Below the pieces are notes generated by a model. The model worked only from the letters and a program-made list of their open reading frames with translations, was not told where the DNA came from and did no database searches. Source: Lathyrus oleraceus (Eukaryota > Streptophyta > Magnoliopsida > Fabales > Fabaceae). From it: a stretch of DNA of 64,000 nucleotides. Made by a program: the position numbers and the translations under genes. Positions 34,728-45,504 of the stretch are shown here, in pieces; the stretch's first letter is position 1, and each line of letters opens with the position of its first letter. The stretch covers positions 246,629,575-246,693,574 of the forward strand of contig NC_066579.1 of NCBI RefSeq assembly GCF_024323335.1, in the 5' to 3' direction.

Positions 34728-37700
34728 TTTAGTTCAAGACGAGTAAAAAAAACTATTATCATTTTTTTCATTTTTTTCATTTTGCATTATTATTATTAAT
34801 TATTTTTGTATTTATTATCATTATTTTAAATTTAAATTATAGTTATTTATTATATTAGTTATTACAATCATTATAAAAAAAACAAAAAGAAACAATTTTT
34901 TTTATTTGTGAGAAAAATATTTTGTTATTACTATAGTAATTAAAAGAATTCAAGAATTATTATTATTAATTATGGTTAGTTATTGAAAAGATAAAGTCCA
35001 TTATTATTTGTTATTATTAGGAAATTATGTGATCACAAATCTTCCAGATATCAAAAACACGTTCATCTCTCCCCAAAATAAATCAAAATCTTCCACAACA
35101 ATGTATAGACAACTATTCATCAGCATTCAAAACTCCATATCTCAACATTCAAATAATTTCTAAAATTAACAGTGAGAGAAATCAAATAAATAAATTAGCA
35201 TTGAAGATTGTCTCATTATATAAAAAAAACTCTACATCAGTGAGCAGGGGGAACAATAATTTGACACATATTTAGATAAAATTATAGAGTTTTATACCAG
35301 TCCCAAATTTTTTAGAGTTTCAGTTTCTCTTTTAAATAAGTTTTTCGTCTGCTTTACTTTAACTGATTTTTTAAACCAAATGATGTTCATCTGATGGTTC
35401 TCTTTTAATCTCTTTATCATATATATTTTTTACCTTTTATTTGTTAAGACAAACACTAATGATCACTTTTACATACAATTGAGTTTTTTTTATTATTGAA
35501 ATTTCATAGTAAATAATTTCTAAATCATAAATCGACAATAAAATGCAAATTAAATTCTCAAGTTAATTATTAGTTTCATGTGAAAGAATAAACTAAGTAC
35601 TGATTATTATCATGATGTACTATTCGTAATTTATTTATTTAGTAATAGTAGTATATTGCAAATTACAAATTATAGTAACAACCACTTTTCTTTTTTATGT
35701 GTTACAAGCTGAGACTACCCAGAAACCACCCTGTTCGACATCATTTTAGCCGCTGTAACGGTTATCGACTCCATTGTTGGATTTGTTAGATAACTCATAC
35801 TTCAAAGTAAAAAAACAATTGGAGTCTTTTAATATATATGTTTCTAAAGATCATATGAGTACTTCTATTGACGTGCATATGCTGTCTTTGGCTTCCAAAT
35901 TTAGTTGTTTTAAACATCACACAAATAAAGTCGTGCAAACAGTCTTTTCTTCTAGTGAATGAATTGTAGACTTTCGAAGCTACATATATATATCTTAAAC
36001 TTTTTCTTTTTTTATATACTAGAACAAATTTAACCAATTTTATTATCGAGAATGCCAACATCATCGAAGTTCATCCTCATTATAATAAAAAATAATAATC
36101 AATAACACTTCAACAATCAAATCCTAAACATCACAAACTATCTACAGCAACAACCAAAAGTGATGAAAAGTGTGTTTCAGCAGATCCAAAGACAACAAGC
36201 TCAAAATCAATACTAGAAAAATCAAATTGGAATCAAAAAAAAAGAAAAGGAACAAATAGACTGAAGAACGGATTTTCCGTAATCATATAACTCTCACCAA
36301 AATCATACAAACAGTTGCGCAAATCACGAGCAACACTCCTTAACGTCATCGAATCCACCGCGCCTCAGCCTCTGACCACCACCACTACAGATCTGATGCA
36401 TAACCAAGTCTGACGACAGGTCATTCGCACCGACGAATACTACCCCCGCTGCAGAATCGTGACACCCATCTGCCGTCCTCTCTATCGTGTTTCATCGTTT
36501 CTCCATGGCCAGACTCTTCGCCACCAGGTTCTATTTTTTGCTATTGTTCTTTTCTAGATATCTTTAAATTTGATTGAGTGTTTGAATTAATGATTTGTGA
36601 GAGATGGGAATAAAAAAAAATTGATCTATGAAAGGGAGAAGAAAACGTGGGGCACTAATGAGAGAATGAGAGAGTTTTGAGGGATGAGTAAAGTTTCACG
36701 TCCTCTCTTTGTTGTTTATTTATTTATTTTCTTTTAAAAATTCTATGCCATGTGTCGATTTCTTATTGGTTTCTAAAAGGACCTGGAAAAATTATTCTCC
36801 ATTCTTACTGCAAGTAGGAGGCGCCTCCCCTCATAATTTTATAAAAAAAATATACTATTATTTATTTCTTTTTTGTTTATTGGTTTTTATCTTGTTATTA
36901 GGGTTAGATTTCTTAGGCCTTGTTGAGTTTATAGTCTCCATTGTAATGTGAGCACCCTTCTTTTCTAATAAGTTAATTTGAATTTCTTTGTATTTATCAG
37001 TAAAACATCAAATAATAATAATACAAAATATTTATTTAATTAATAATTAGGTAATTAAAATAAAGGAAAAATATAATTAATTAATAAATAATAATTAGGA
37101 AATTAAGGTTAATTAAGTGGATTTTTTTTTGGGATAATTAAGGAATTAAATTCAAGGATAATTTAGGGTTGACCAACCTAATAAGGGATAAATAATAAGA
37201 TATAGTGGATAACTTTTTTAATATTTTGGATTAAAACTCTATGTATATTACTATTAAAAGTTTATTTTCTTAAATAAATTAACACATCATTTTTGCAAAT
37301 TAACCAATAATAAAAATCAATTTCACACAGTTAAAACTTCAAGGCGCCTTTGTGTACTGAGGCACTTTCAAATCAAACATTTTCTCCCCCTATTTTTTAT
37401 TTATTTTAGTTAATTAATATTTAGTTTGGTTTATTAAATTAACTAACATTATATTAATGTAATTAAGTTAATAATTAGGATTTTCAATATTTCAATATTT
37501 TATTTATTTTTATAATTTGATTTGTTTATTTTTTTTATTCAAATAATTAAGGGAAAATATTTAATTGATTAGGGATTAATATAATGAAAATTTATAGTCA
37601 ATTGATAGGTTATTTTTGGGATAATTATGAGATAGAAATTTGGGATAAATAATTAGGGATAAATATGCGATAAAAATCCTAGGATTTTAAGGGATAAAAA

Positions 37701-37974
37701 TATGGGATAAAAGTATGGGATTTTCAAGAGATAAAATCAGGGATAAAATCGGGATAGTGGTTATATCTAATATTCTAAAATTTATTTTCTTAAAATAAAT
37801 TAAATATTATCTTCACAAATAATCATGGGATAAAATCAACCTAACACACCTCAAATCATAAGTCCTGTACCCTATTGCATTGAGACATTTTTCCAAAATC
37901 AATTACTTATCCGCCCCCGATGCGTCAGAACTTTTAAGGGATAAAAACAACCAACCAACCAACATTTTTAAGAC

Positions 37975-38046
37975 GAACTACGAGGCTCTGATCCTTCAAT
38001 AAACTTGAGGGTACGTAGGCATAGAGTTGTAAGACTCTAGCGAGTA
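37975..38046 (+). ncRNA. Two-hairpin RNA-like module in element D LTR
   Basis: GAACTACGAGGCTCTGAT, inner stem CCTTCAA/TTGAGGG (one G-U pair), GTACGTAGGCA, second stem TAGAGT/ACTCTA around TGTAAG, then GCGAGT. It lies about 300 bp before the LTR end. Confidence 0.65.
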
Positions 38047-38354
38047 TAATAATAAAAAACATTTATTAGGGATTCCCTTATTAAAATAATAAAATATTTT
38101 TGTAAATAAATAAATAATTAAACAATTAATAAATATTAAAGTAAATGTTCCTTAGAAACACACTAGCGTTATAACTAAAGAAGGATCCCATTGAGTACAA
38201 TGGAGGTAAGGGGTGCCTAATACCTTCCCCTTATTTAACTGACTCCCGAACCTAGCATCTTACCCTTAGTTAATAGGTTTTATCTCTATTTCCCTGTTCC
38301 TTAGGAACGAATAAAGGATGGTGGCGACTCTGTCATTTTTCTAGCCACGACAGC

Positions 38355-38372
38355 TGGTGACTCTGCTGGGGA
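38355..38372 (+). promoter_or_regulatory. Primer binding site of element D
   Basis: TGGTGACTCTGCTGGGGA starts two bases after the LTR end. It resembles the PBS used by Ogre elements, which the literature assigns to a tRNA-Arg; the tRNA match was not checked here. Confidence 0.75.
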
Positions 38373-39390
38373 ATTCTTATATTTTCCCCAAAGAGAGTCC
38401 ATCCTAACCTCCAGTTTTAGGGCTCTGTGTGTTTTCTTGGTTTGCTTGCTTTTATTTATTTATCTATTTTTACTACTTCTCATTTATTCATTTTATGTTA
38501 TATTTTATCACTCTCTTATATTAAATTGTCATTGGTTGGGATTGATACAATGTGAGAAGCTAAAACCCAAGCTCGAGGAAAAATATAAGCTCAAGTAAGG
38601 GGTCGTCCTGTCTCGGCCACCGGGATTTTCATCTCGTGGGGTCTTTGATGACGATTCCGCCCAGAATAGATCAATTCAAAAGGTTTATCATGATAAGGCC
38701 AACACTTCTTCATGATAAAACTTTGAGTTCGATCCATGACTTTGGGGACCTCTTCTAGAACCCTCTTAACTTAGGGTGACCTTATGTTATCAACCTGCAA
38801 AGGTCGTTACTAAGGTCCCTCATAGACGAGACTTATCCCGAAGGATTACCGTAGGAAGGCTTGCTCCTTCTCATGGTAAAACAAGGGTATAATCCATGAC
38901 TCTAGGATTATCATCCTACAAAAACTTTATATCCTACAAGTGATGGGATTGGGTAGTCTAAGCCTATATCTGACATATCATAAGGAATCTACCCTTAACT
39001 AGGTCATGCTTGCATATTATCTTACATGTCTCGAAATCGTTTGGGTTTACCATGCCAATTATTACCCATATCTATAAGGAACCTTCTTAAATAAGGTGTC
39101 CTTATACTCGGCATTATCCTTAAACCCATATGTGTGTATCTCCATTACTATCCTAAACTTGTAGGGGTTTCCTTTCGTCTGTCGCAATCCCTAAACCCGT
39201 GTGGGTTCTCCTATCTGTCACTACCCTAATGTGACAATTGCATGACATCTTAAAAAAACTTTTAGCATACCTTCAAAATTAAAATTTAAAAAAAAGGAAA
39301 AAATATTTTTGCATTTGCATACATACACATATATTTGCATATCTTTTCCGCTTCCTCCCTTATCCAACTATCATCCAGCTAGCAGACTTC
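38373..39390 (+). other. Leader of element D
   Basis: About 1 kb without reading frames. Contains TAAACCC(GT)/(AT)GTG-like short repeats around 39050-39220. No two-hairpin module recognised. Confidence 0.6.
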
Positions 39391-39832
39391 CTGATACTCA
39401 TGAACAAACTCGAAGGACGTCTCAATAAGGAAAAGTACCATTGAAGAGAGAAGGCAATCCTTCGCCATGCAAGCTACGGCCTACCTAGAGCCTCAAATAC
39501 AACCTTGGATGATGATGCCTCAACAAAGTCTGCAACAATATCTACTTTAGCAACAACCTCATGCGCTCCATCAATCACAATAAAGGAAGCTTGGAAAGAA
39601 CTTAGATCCTATACCAAAGTCTTATGGTAAATTGTTGAAGCCTTTGCTCAGAGGTGCCCTAGTGGAACTACAACCGAATGATCTTCCTCCTCGTCCATAT
39701 CCTACAAGTTATGACGAGAATGCCCAATGTGAGCATAAAGTCCAAGACTTAATCGACAACAAGAAATTGACTTCCAAAAAAGGAGTCCCATTGTTAAACA
39801 GTCACCCGTTATCTTTATAAATGGGGGAACTT
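39391..39832 (+). pseudogene. Gag relic of element D
   Basis: Short plus-strand coding remnant in shifting frames. The clearest part (39590-39820) reads DPIPKSYGKLLKPLLRGALVELQPNDLPPRPYPTSYDENAQCEHKVQDLIDN, which matches the Tat-type gag region around the zinc knuckle. The residues that normally carry the knuckle's histidines and last cysteine are absent between QCE and HKVQDL, so a small internal deletion has removed the finger. Everything upstream (capsid) and downstream (protease, pol) is missing. Confidence 0.65.
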
Positions 39833-41189
39833 CAAGGGGTGTCACCTAAATCCAGTTGGATCAACAATGAAGCTCGTCCCTAGGATCAATAAACTTTATT
39901 ATTTCTAGTTGTAATCTATTCTTTGCTAAGGGTTGTTTGTATTTAAAATTTGTACTCTTTGAAAAGTAATTTTAATAAAATGAGCATGCACGTTTTTTGG
40001 ATTGATCCATTCGTTTTCACTCTTTCTTATTCCATAAAAAAATCAAGGCTTTTCCATTCCACTTTTCAACCATTAACAAACTTAAGAGGAGAATAATGTA
40101 ATAAATAACTGAATTTGCCGATTATGCTTTTAATAGTAAGACCTGACTGATGATGTAAGGCATTATTTCACTTCCTAAACACTGGAGAAATAAGGAGATA
40201 ATCCGTAGTCAACCCCCTCGAGCCAGAAGTTGGTGTTTCTTTCTCTATTCATAAAAACCCTTAATATTAACTAGGGGAAGGGTAGTTTCAATTAAGTCAA
40301 TGATGCATTCTAGTCTCAAGAGAGCCATTCCATAATCACATCAGTAAGAGGTTCAAGCAACATCTTCCTTACACCATTCAACATCGAGGAAGAAATGAGG
40401 ACAAAGCTAGCAATAGCTAACATGGCAGCCACAACCTTCGAAATCAAAAGCAAATATCACAAGAGTTGTTTCAAAAAAAGAAACCCGCTAAGTCAAAAAT
40501 AAAACCTAAAAATTTGACATAGGAAAAAGTTAGGGCATCATGTTTATAAAAAAATCCCGCTAAGTCAAAAACTAAAACGGAGTTGACTTAGGCAAAAGTT
40601 AGGGTATCCCGATGGACCACAATTCAAAAGAATTGATCCATGAAAATATAGGGATTAAAAAGAAAGAAAAAAAACAGAAACAAGCTTGTAAGTGAAAGTA
40701 GGTGACTGCCACCTCAAGAATCTCATCAGTACTTGAATCATTACATCTACTTCCATCATTATCTATCAAAATTCTCTTGCAGACTAAATGCATTTGTTGC
40801 ATTAATTGGATTTAGGAATGAAGACCATCAAGGAGAAGGGGTGGGATAAAATTAAAATTTGAGCATTATATCTTTTGTTTCATAAATCGTGAACCAGACC
40901 ACGTTATAACATTTAAAAGTCCTAATTGAAGTTAGGTTCACTATGAAAGCATACTCGGAAAAATCGTTAAACTAACTCCAAATGTTTGTTAAATCATTGA
41001 TAACCATCTTATTTTATCACATCTTCATTTGTGTCAACCTCGTGGCCAGATATCATCCGTATACACCATATCCATTTTCCATAACAATTTTCGATTTCAA
41101 AAACTTGCATGAGCATGATGTTAGAATTACTTTTCAAAAAGAACATTTTTCTCACAAATCAATACTTAGCACCAAGGAAATATCAACAA
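39833..41189 (+). other. Non-coding stretch of element D after the gag relic
   Basis: No coding frame. The only notable content is the hairpin pair at 40488-40591. Confidence 0.55.
40488..40591 (+). ncRNA. Hairpin pair in element D resembling the post-pol hairpins of B
   Basis: Copy 1 (40488-40522) pairs CTAAGTCAAA with TTTGACATAG, one mismatch. Copy 2 (40560-40591) pairs CTAAGTCAA with TTGACTTAG perfectly. Both are preceded by CCCG and followed by GGMAAAAGTTAGGG. Element B has CTCGCTAAGTTG...CGACTTATG and CAACTTATGCAAAAATTAGGG just after pol. Confidence 0.6.
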
Positions 41190-41800
41190 TGGTCTGATCA
41201 GGGGCATACCACTTCGAGACATTATGGACTAGGGGCAAGTCACCTAAGGATCCTTCCAACTAGGGGGAAAATCCTTATGATCCTTGGGGCACATCATTTG
41301 AAGATCCTACTGATTAGAGGCGAAACATTTCAATATTTGACACACCTATGTCAAATAACATCCATAACCCTCATAATCAGAGGCATACCTTTCAAGACTC
41401 TCATACTGGGGCATACCAACTCAAGGGCATAGTGAGGCCAACCACTCCAAAAAGTCATCTATTCGGGGCATACTTTTCAAAGATTCAAATATTAGGGTAA
41501 TTCATATAAAGGTCATATCGCAACATTGTGGGATCCAAGTTCCTTCTCAGGGTACTCCTCCAGGCCCTAATAATCAAGGACATACTTTTCAAGATTCATT
41601 AACTGGGGAAGTCCATATCAAAGTCATACTACAGCATGATGGGATCCAAGTTCCTTTTCAGGAAATACCCTCCAAGGCTCTATTAATCTGGGACAGGCCG
41701 CTGCAAGGCTTGATCAAAAGAGAATGCTTCAACAGAACAATTTATAAGGGGAAAATCATTCCAAGGGTCGATTAGTCAAGGAAAAATGTCTCCAAGGCTA
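41190..41800 (+). repeat. Diverged GGGGCATAC repeat tract in element D
   Basis: Recurring ACTGGGGCATACC(A)-CTTCAAG words. Two longer units of about 117 bp share GGGATCCAAGTTCCTT, starting near 41530 and 41640. Confidence 0.65.
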
Positions 41801-42219
41801 ATACTACAGAAGGCCGTCTCAAATGCATGGTATGGCTAAGTCACTTCAAATTCATATTGACGCGAATTTCTTCAAAGACCCAACAGACCGGGGCAACTAT
41901 GGGATACTCCAGGGATAATCCCTCTCAATACTTTCAAGATGCATGTACAAGCTCTGCCATACATCAACAATCGTCAAGTTTGAAACGAGTATCGAGAAGC
42001 CATGCTAGCGTAACACCCTACCACCTTTTGACAAAATAACCTGGTTACACGAACAACCTCTCAAAGACCTAATAGTCCACGACCCACCACAGGGGCACTT
42101 GTGGAAAAAATTAAATCATTGTCATGCATTAATCATGTCTCTGCGCTCTAGCGTCAAACCATGTATATCATCTCATTCGTATAGCATATTCCCATATCAT
42201 GAATCTAACATCTACGCAA

Positions 42220-42400
42220 GCCCAATCTTACTTGGCACCACACAAAAGCCTAATCTTAATTGGCACCTATATCCTAAAAGCCCAACCTCATTTTACATTC
42301 ACCCTAAAAGCCCAACTTCGATTGGCATCTCACAAAAGCCCAACCTTACTTGGCACTCAATATCTACAAATGGCCCAATCTTCAGTTGTGCAGCCCGAGA
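42220..42400 (+). repeat. Short repeat AAAAGCCCAA-Y-CTT-ACTTGGCA
   Basis: About five imperfect copies of a 30-40 bp unit (AAGCCCAATCTTACTTGGCA and variants) between 42220 and 42400. Confidence 0.7.
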
Positions 42401-43029
42401 CTAATACATTACGTGCATCAATCATTGCATTAATATATCATATCACGCATATCATATCCATGAATTCGGATCATTACACCATACAAACTCTAAACATGCA
42501 TAACATAACATAGGCTGAGACTCAGGACTCATCGTGAGAGTCTGGATCAATCCCCAACTAAATCGGTGATAGATCTCTGTCCAAGCTTTTCCTAACTCTC
42601 TTCTCGATGTACACCCTAGTGGGTTGGTCTTAAGGATGATTCCCCGACAAGTATCCTTGGAACTCATTCTCCAAGTAGAAAATACTTAGCAACATTGTCC
42701 CTAGTATGCCCTAATGGTATAGAATTCCATCACCATATCCTTGCAGGGATTTCTTAGGACTCTCTCTAGCACTCGTGCTCCTTAGGGAACCTTATCTGAA
42801 AGCATATTCCCTAATAGACAGTCATCTTATGTGACACCAATCTTCCCAAGTAAGTAATATCTTCATAGAGCCTTTTCAATAAAGGACTTTCCCAACAAAC
42901 TCACTCATCGTGAGTCGTCAAAGGAATCTATCCAGTAGTCCATCATCCCGAATGATCGTTATCAGCTAGTTAGCGGGTCTTCACCTCTCACATCTCGAAC
43001 TTATTAACTTATCCCACACAAGGGATACG

Positions 43030-44390
43030 TTTCATCAAATACACCAGGGGTTTATCAAAGGGTTACACCAGGGTTTTTCAAGGGGTTCCACCAAGGGTTT
43101 CATCAAAGTGTTTTTACCAGGAGTTCCATTAGGGGTTTCATAAGAAGTATAAAGGATTTTCATCAAGGGATTCTATCAAGGGATTTTACCAAGAGGTTTT
43201 ATCAAAGTAGTTTTATCAAAAGGGTTCAATCAAGGGGTTTTCATCATAGCATTATCCCCCAAGGGTTCACTAGGGTCTTACCAAGAAGTTTTGACAAAGT
43301 GTTATTATTAAGGGGTTTCATCATGGATTTATCAAAGGGTTTCACCGGAATTTTCTATCAAAGGGTTCCGCCAGAATTTTATCAAAAGGGTTTTATAAAG
43401 GGATCTTATCAAAAGGGTTTATCAGGAATGTCATTGAAAGATTCAATCAAGGGTGCTGCCAGAATTTTACCAAGGGGTTTCATCCAAAGGGACCGGGGTA
43501 TCAGTAGAGTACTACCCGATTCCCATAAAAAGATCGGATAATCATGAGAATCGTATTTAAGTTTGACCCAAAAGTGTTAAAATTAATCAAAAAGGGTTTC
43601 ATCAACAAGTTTCATCAAATGTTCCATTAAGGGTTTCATTAGGGATTTCATCAGATTTTTATCAGAGGGGTTTCATCAGGGTTTTATCCAAGGGTTCAAC
43701 CAGGGTTTCACTGTGCGTTTCACCAAGGATTTTATCGAGGGTTTCATCAAAGGATTCTATCAAGGGGTTCTATCAGGTGTTTCATCAATGGGTTCCATCA
43801 AGGGGTTTCACCATATTTCCATCAAAGGGGTTTCACTAGATTTCTATCAAGGGGTTTCACCAAAAGGGTTTTATCAAGGGTTTCATCTAGGGTTTCTATC
43901 TGAAGTTCCTTCAAAGGGTTGCATCAAGGGGTTCTACCAGAACTTTATCAAGGGGTTTCACCAAAGTATCATAGAGGGGTTTCAACCAGAATGATTGTGA
44001 TATCACTAAAGTCCTACCTGACTCTAGTGACATGATCAGATGGTCATAGGAATCATAGGAAAGTGTCACTTGGAGAGGTTGAAACTGATCATTAGGGATT
44101 TAGTCAAGGGGTTCCATCAGGAATTTGTCAAAAAGGTTTCATTAGGTTTTTATCATCAAGGGTTCCATCAGAATTTGTATCAGGGGTTTCATCAAGAGTT
44201 TTGCCAAGGATTTAATTAGGATTTTTATCAGGGGTTCTACCAAGGTTTATCAAACAACGACCGGAGGATCGTCGGAGTCCTACCCAATTTCGGTAACATG
44301 ATCAGATGATCATAGGAATTGTATGCACATTTTACCCATATGGGCTGAAATTAATCGCCAGGGTATTATTGGGGTTCCATCAAAGGTTGG
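43030..44390 (+). repeat. Degenerate TTTCATCAAGGG array with longer spacers, element D 3' region
   Basis: Dozens of 12-18 bp units of the type GGGGTTTCATCAAGGG. The array is broken by three related non-repeat spacers at about 43490-43590, 43993-44095 and 44258-44370, each with TCCTACC..., GATCAGATGATCATAGGAAT and a following GTTGAAAYTRATC-like stretch. Apparent short ORFs here are repeat artefacts. Confidence 0.85.
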
Positions 44391-44710
44391 TCTAGATTGT
44401 CGCAACGCGAAAAACAACCGGCGGGAAAATACAGAGCCGCCACCGACGCTATTCATCCTATGACGGAAAGGGAGCGCAGGACTAACCTAGGAAAGGGAAA
44501 GGAATGGTCTTTCGACCAGAGATTGCAAGGCACGGGAGTCAGTTACGCAAGGGGAAGGTATTAGCACCCCTCACGTCCGCCGTACTCGACGGGATCCACG
44601 CTCAAAAGATAGCTCAAAGAGTAAGAAAATGTTGCTAATAAAACTACTCCAAGAAATTGCACAAACTGGAATAATAAACAGGTGGATGAAGAAAGAAAAC
44701 TGAGGAAGTG

Positions 44711-44780
44711 GACTCGGCAGGATGTCGCATCTTGGGCCTACGTAGTTTGTCAGAAACAAACATCAGAGTCAACGTAGTTC
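44711..44780 (-). ncRNA. Two-hairpin RNA-like module H1
   Basis: Minus strand GAACTACGTTGACTCTGAT, inner stem GTTTGT/ACAAAC, ACGTAGGCC, second stem CAAGAT/ATCCTG (one mismatch), then CCGAGTC. Confidence 0.6.
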
Positions 44781-44796
44781 CGGGGAAGGGAGGCAT

Positions 44797-44868
44797 GCTC
44801 GCTAGGACATCGCATCCTATGCCTACGTATCTTCTCTATCCAGAGAAGAATCAGAGCACTCGTAGCTC
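44797..44868 (-). ncRNA. Two-hairpin RNA-like module H2
   Basis: Minus strand GAGCTACGAGTGCTCTGAT, inner stem CTTCTCT/AGAGAAG, ACGTAGGCA, second stem TAGGAT/GTCCTA (one G-U), then GCGAGC. Confidence 0.65.
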
Positions 44869-45104
44869 GGCTAACGCACGCCGAAACAAAACGCCAAAAA
44901 TGGACGTTGAGACATCTAAAGAAACACCCAAAAGGAAATAGAATGCCAATACATGGACTTACGCCTGACTCCTAACAATAACCAACAAGGAAACAGAATG
45001 CCAATACATGGACTTACATCCGACTCCAAACAAACAAACGCTAACCAGCGAACACCAAAGAAAAAGGTTATCAGAATGAACCCCAACAAAGTAACCAAAT
45101 ATCC

Positions 45105-45305
45105 AAAGATGAACCCCAAAGATGAACCCCGAGTGAATAATCATCACAAACATCACAAATGAACCCCAATGATGAACCCCAATATGAATGACAATCACCA
45201 CAAATGATCCCCAATATGAACCCCAAGTAACAACAACCGTCAAAGATGAACCCCAAATATGAACCCCAACTGAATAACAAACCCCACAAATGATCCCCAA
45301 TATGA
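45105..45305. repeat. GATGAACCCCAA short tandem repeat in H LTR
   Basis: About a dozen imperfect copies of GATGAACCCCAA(AT) and AATATGAACCCCAA with short spacers. Long apparent minus-strand ORFs over this tract are artefacts of the repeat. Confidence 0.75.
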
Positions 45306-45433
45306 ATAACAGAAGAAATTCCCAAGGTATGAACATACCACACATGTCCATGATGAACAAACAAATACTCACACCAAAACAAAGAAAAGGGTGGACACAC
45401 ACAAGACAACACAGCAAAAAAGAAAAAGGGTGC

Positions 45434-45504
45434 CCGGAGAGATTGCTCGCAACCTCCTGCTTACGTATCTCATCTGGTATGAGAATCAGGGCGACGTAGT
45501 TCCC
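45434..45504 (-). ncRNA. Two-hairpin RNA-like module H3
   Basis: Minus strand GAACTACGTCGCCCTGAT, inner stem TCTCAT/ATGAGA around ACCAG, ACGTAAGCA, second stem GAGGTTG/CAATCTC around CGAG. Confidence 0.65.

Larger units (their letters stand above)
33414..38352 (+). repeat. 5' LTR of element D (4939 bp)
   Basis: Begins TGTCGAACCCCAAACTTTG and ends CTAGCCACGACA, two bases before the PBS. Very AT-rich, with a tandem MITE block (34241-34727), a GC-richer stretch at 36330-36520, repeated GGGATAAA words at 37600-37760 and the two-hairpin module near its 3' end. No reading frame of interest. Confidence 0.82.
33414..44397 (+). mobile_element. Element D: non-autonomous Tat-type LTR retrotransposon
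   Basis: A plus-strand LTR (33414-38352) is followed by a PBS, a leader, a short gag relic and then about 4.5 kb of non-coding DNA with several tandem repeat tracts. No protease, reverse transcriptase or integrase is present. The 3' LTR is not visible because element H's LTR begins at 44398. Shared PBS form, LTR end GGTGGCGACTCTG and the two-hairpin module tie it to Ogre/Tat elements. Confidence 0.75.

Noticed and set aside
35000..36960. Possible host gene fragment in AT-rich region with a GC-richer stretch near 36330-36520
   Set aside because: No ORF over 90 codons, no splice-supported frame, and the stretch is inside the bounded LTR of element D.
43299..43994. Plus-strand ORFs of 80 and 93 codons rich in GFxxGFIKG
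   Set aside because: Direct product of the TTTCATCAAGGG repeat; no conserved domain.
44959..45417. Long minus-strand ORFs (113-152 codons) with repeated GSSLG-like residues
   Set aside because: They translate the GATGAACCCCAA short repeat in H's LTR and open all frames by periodicity.
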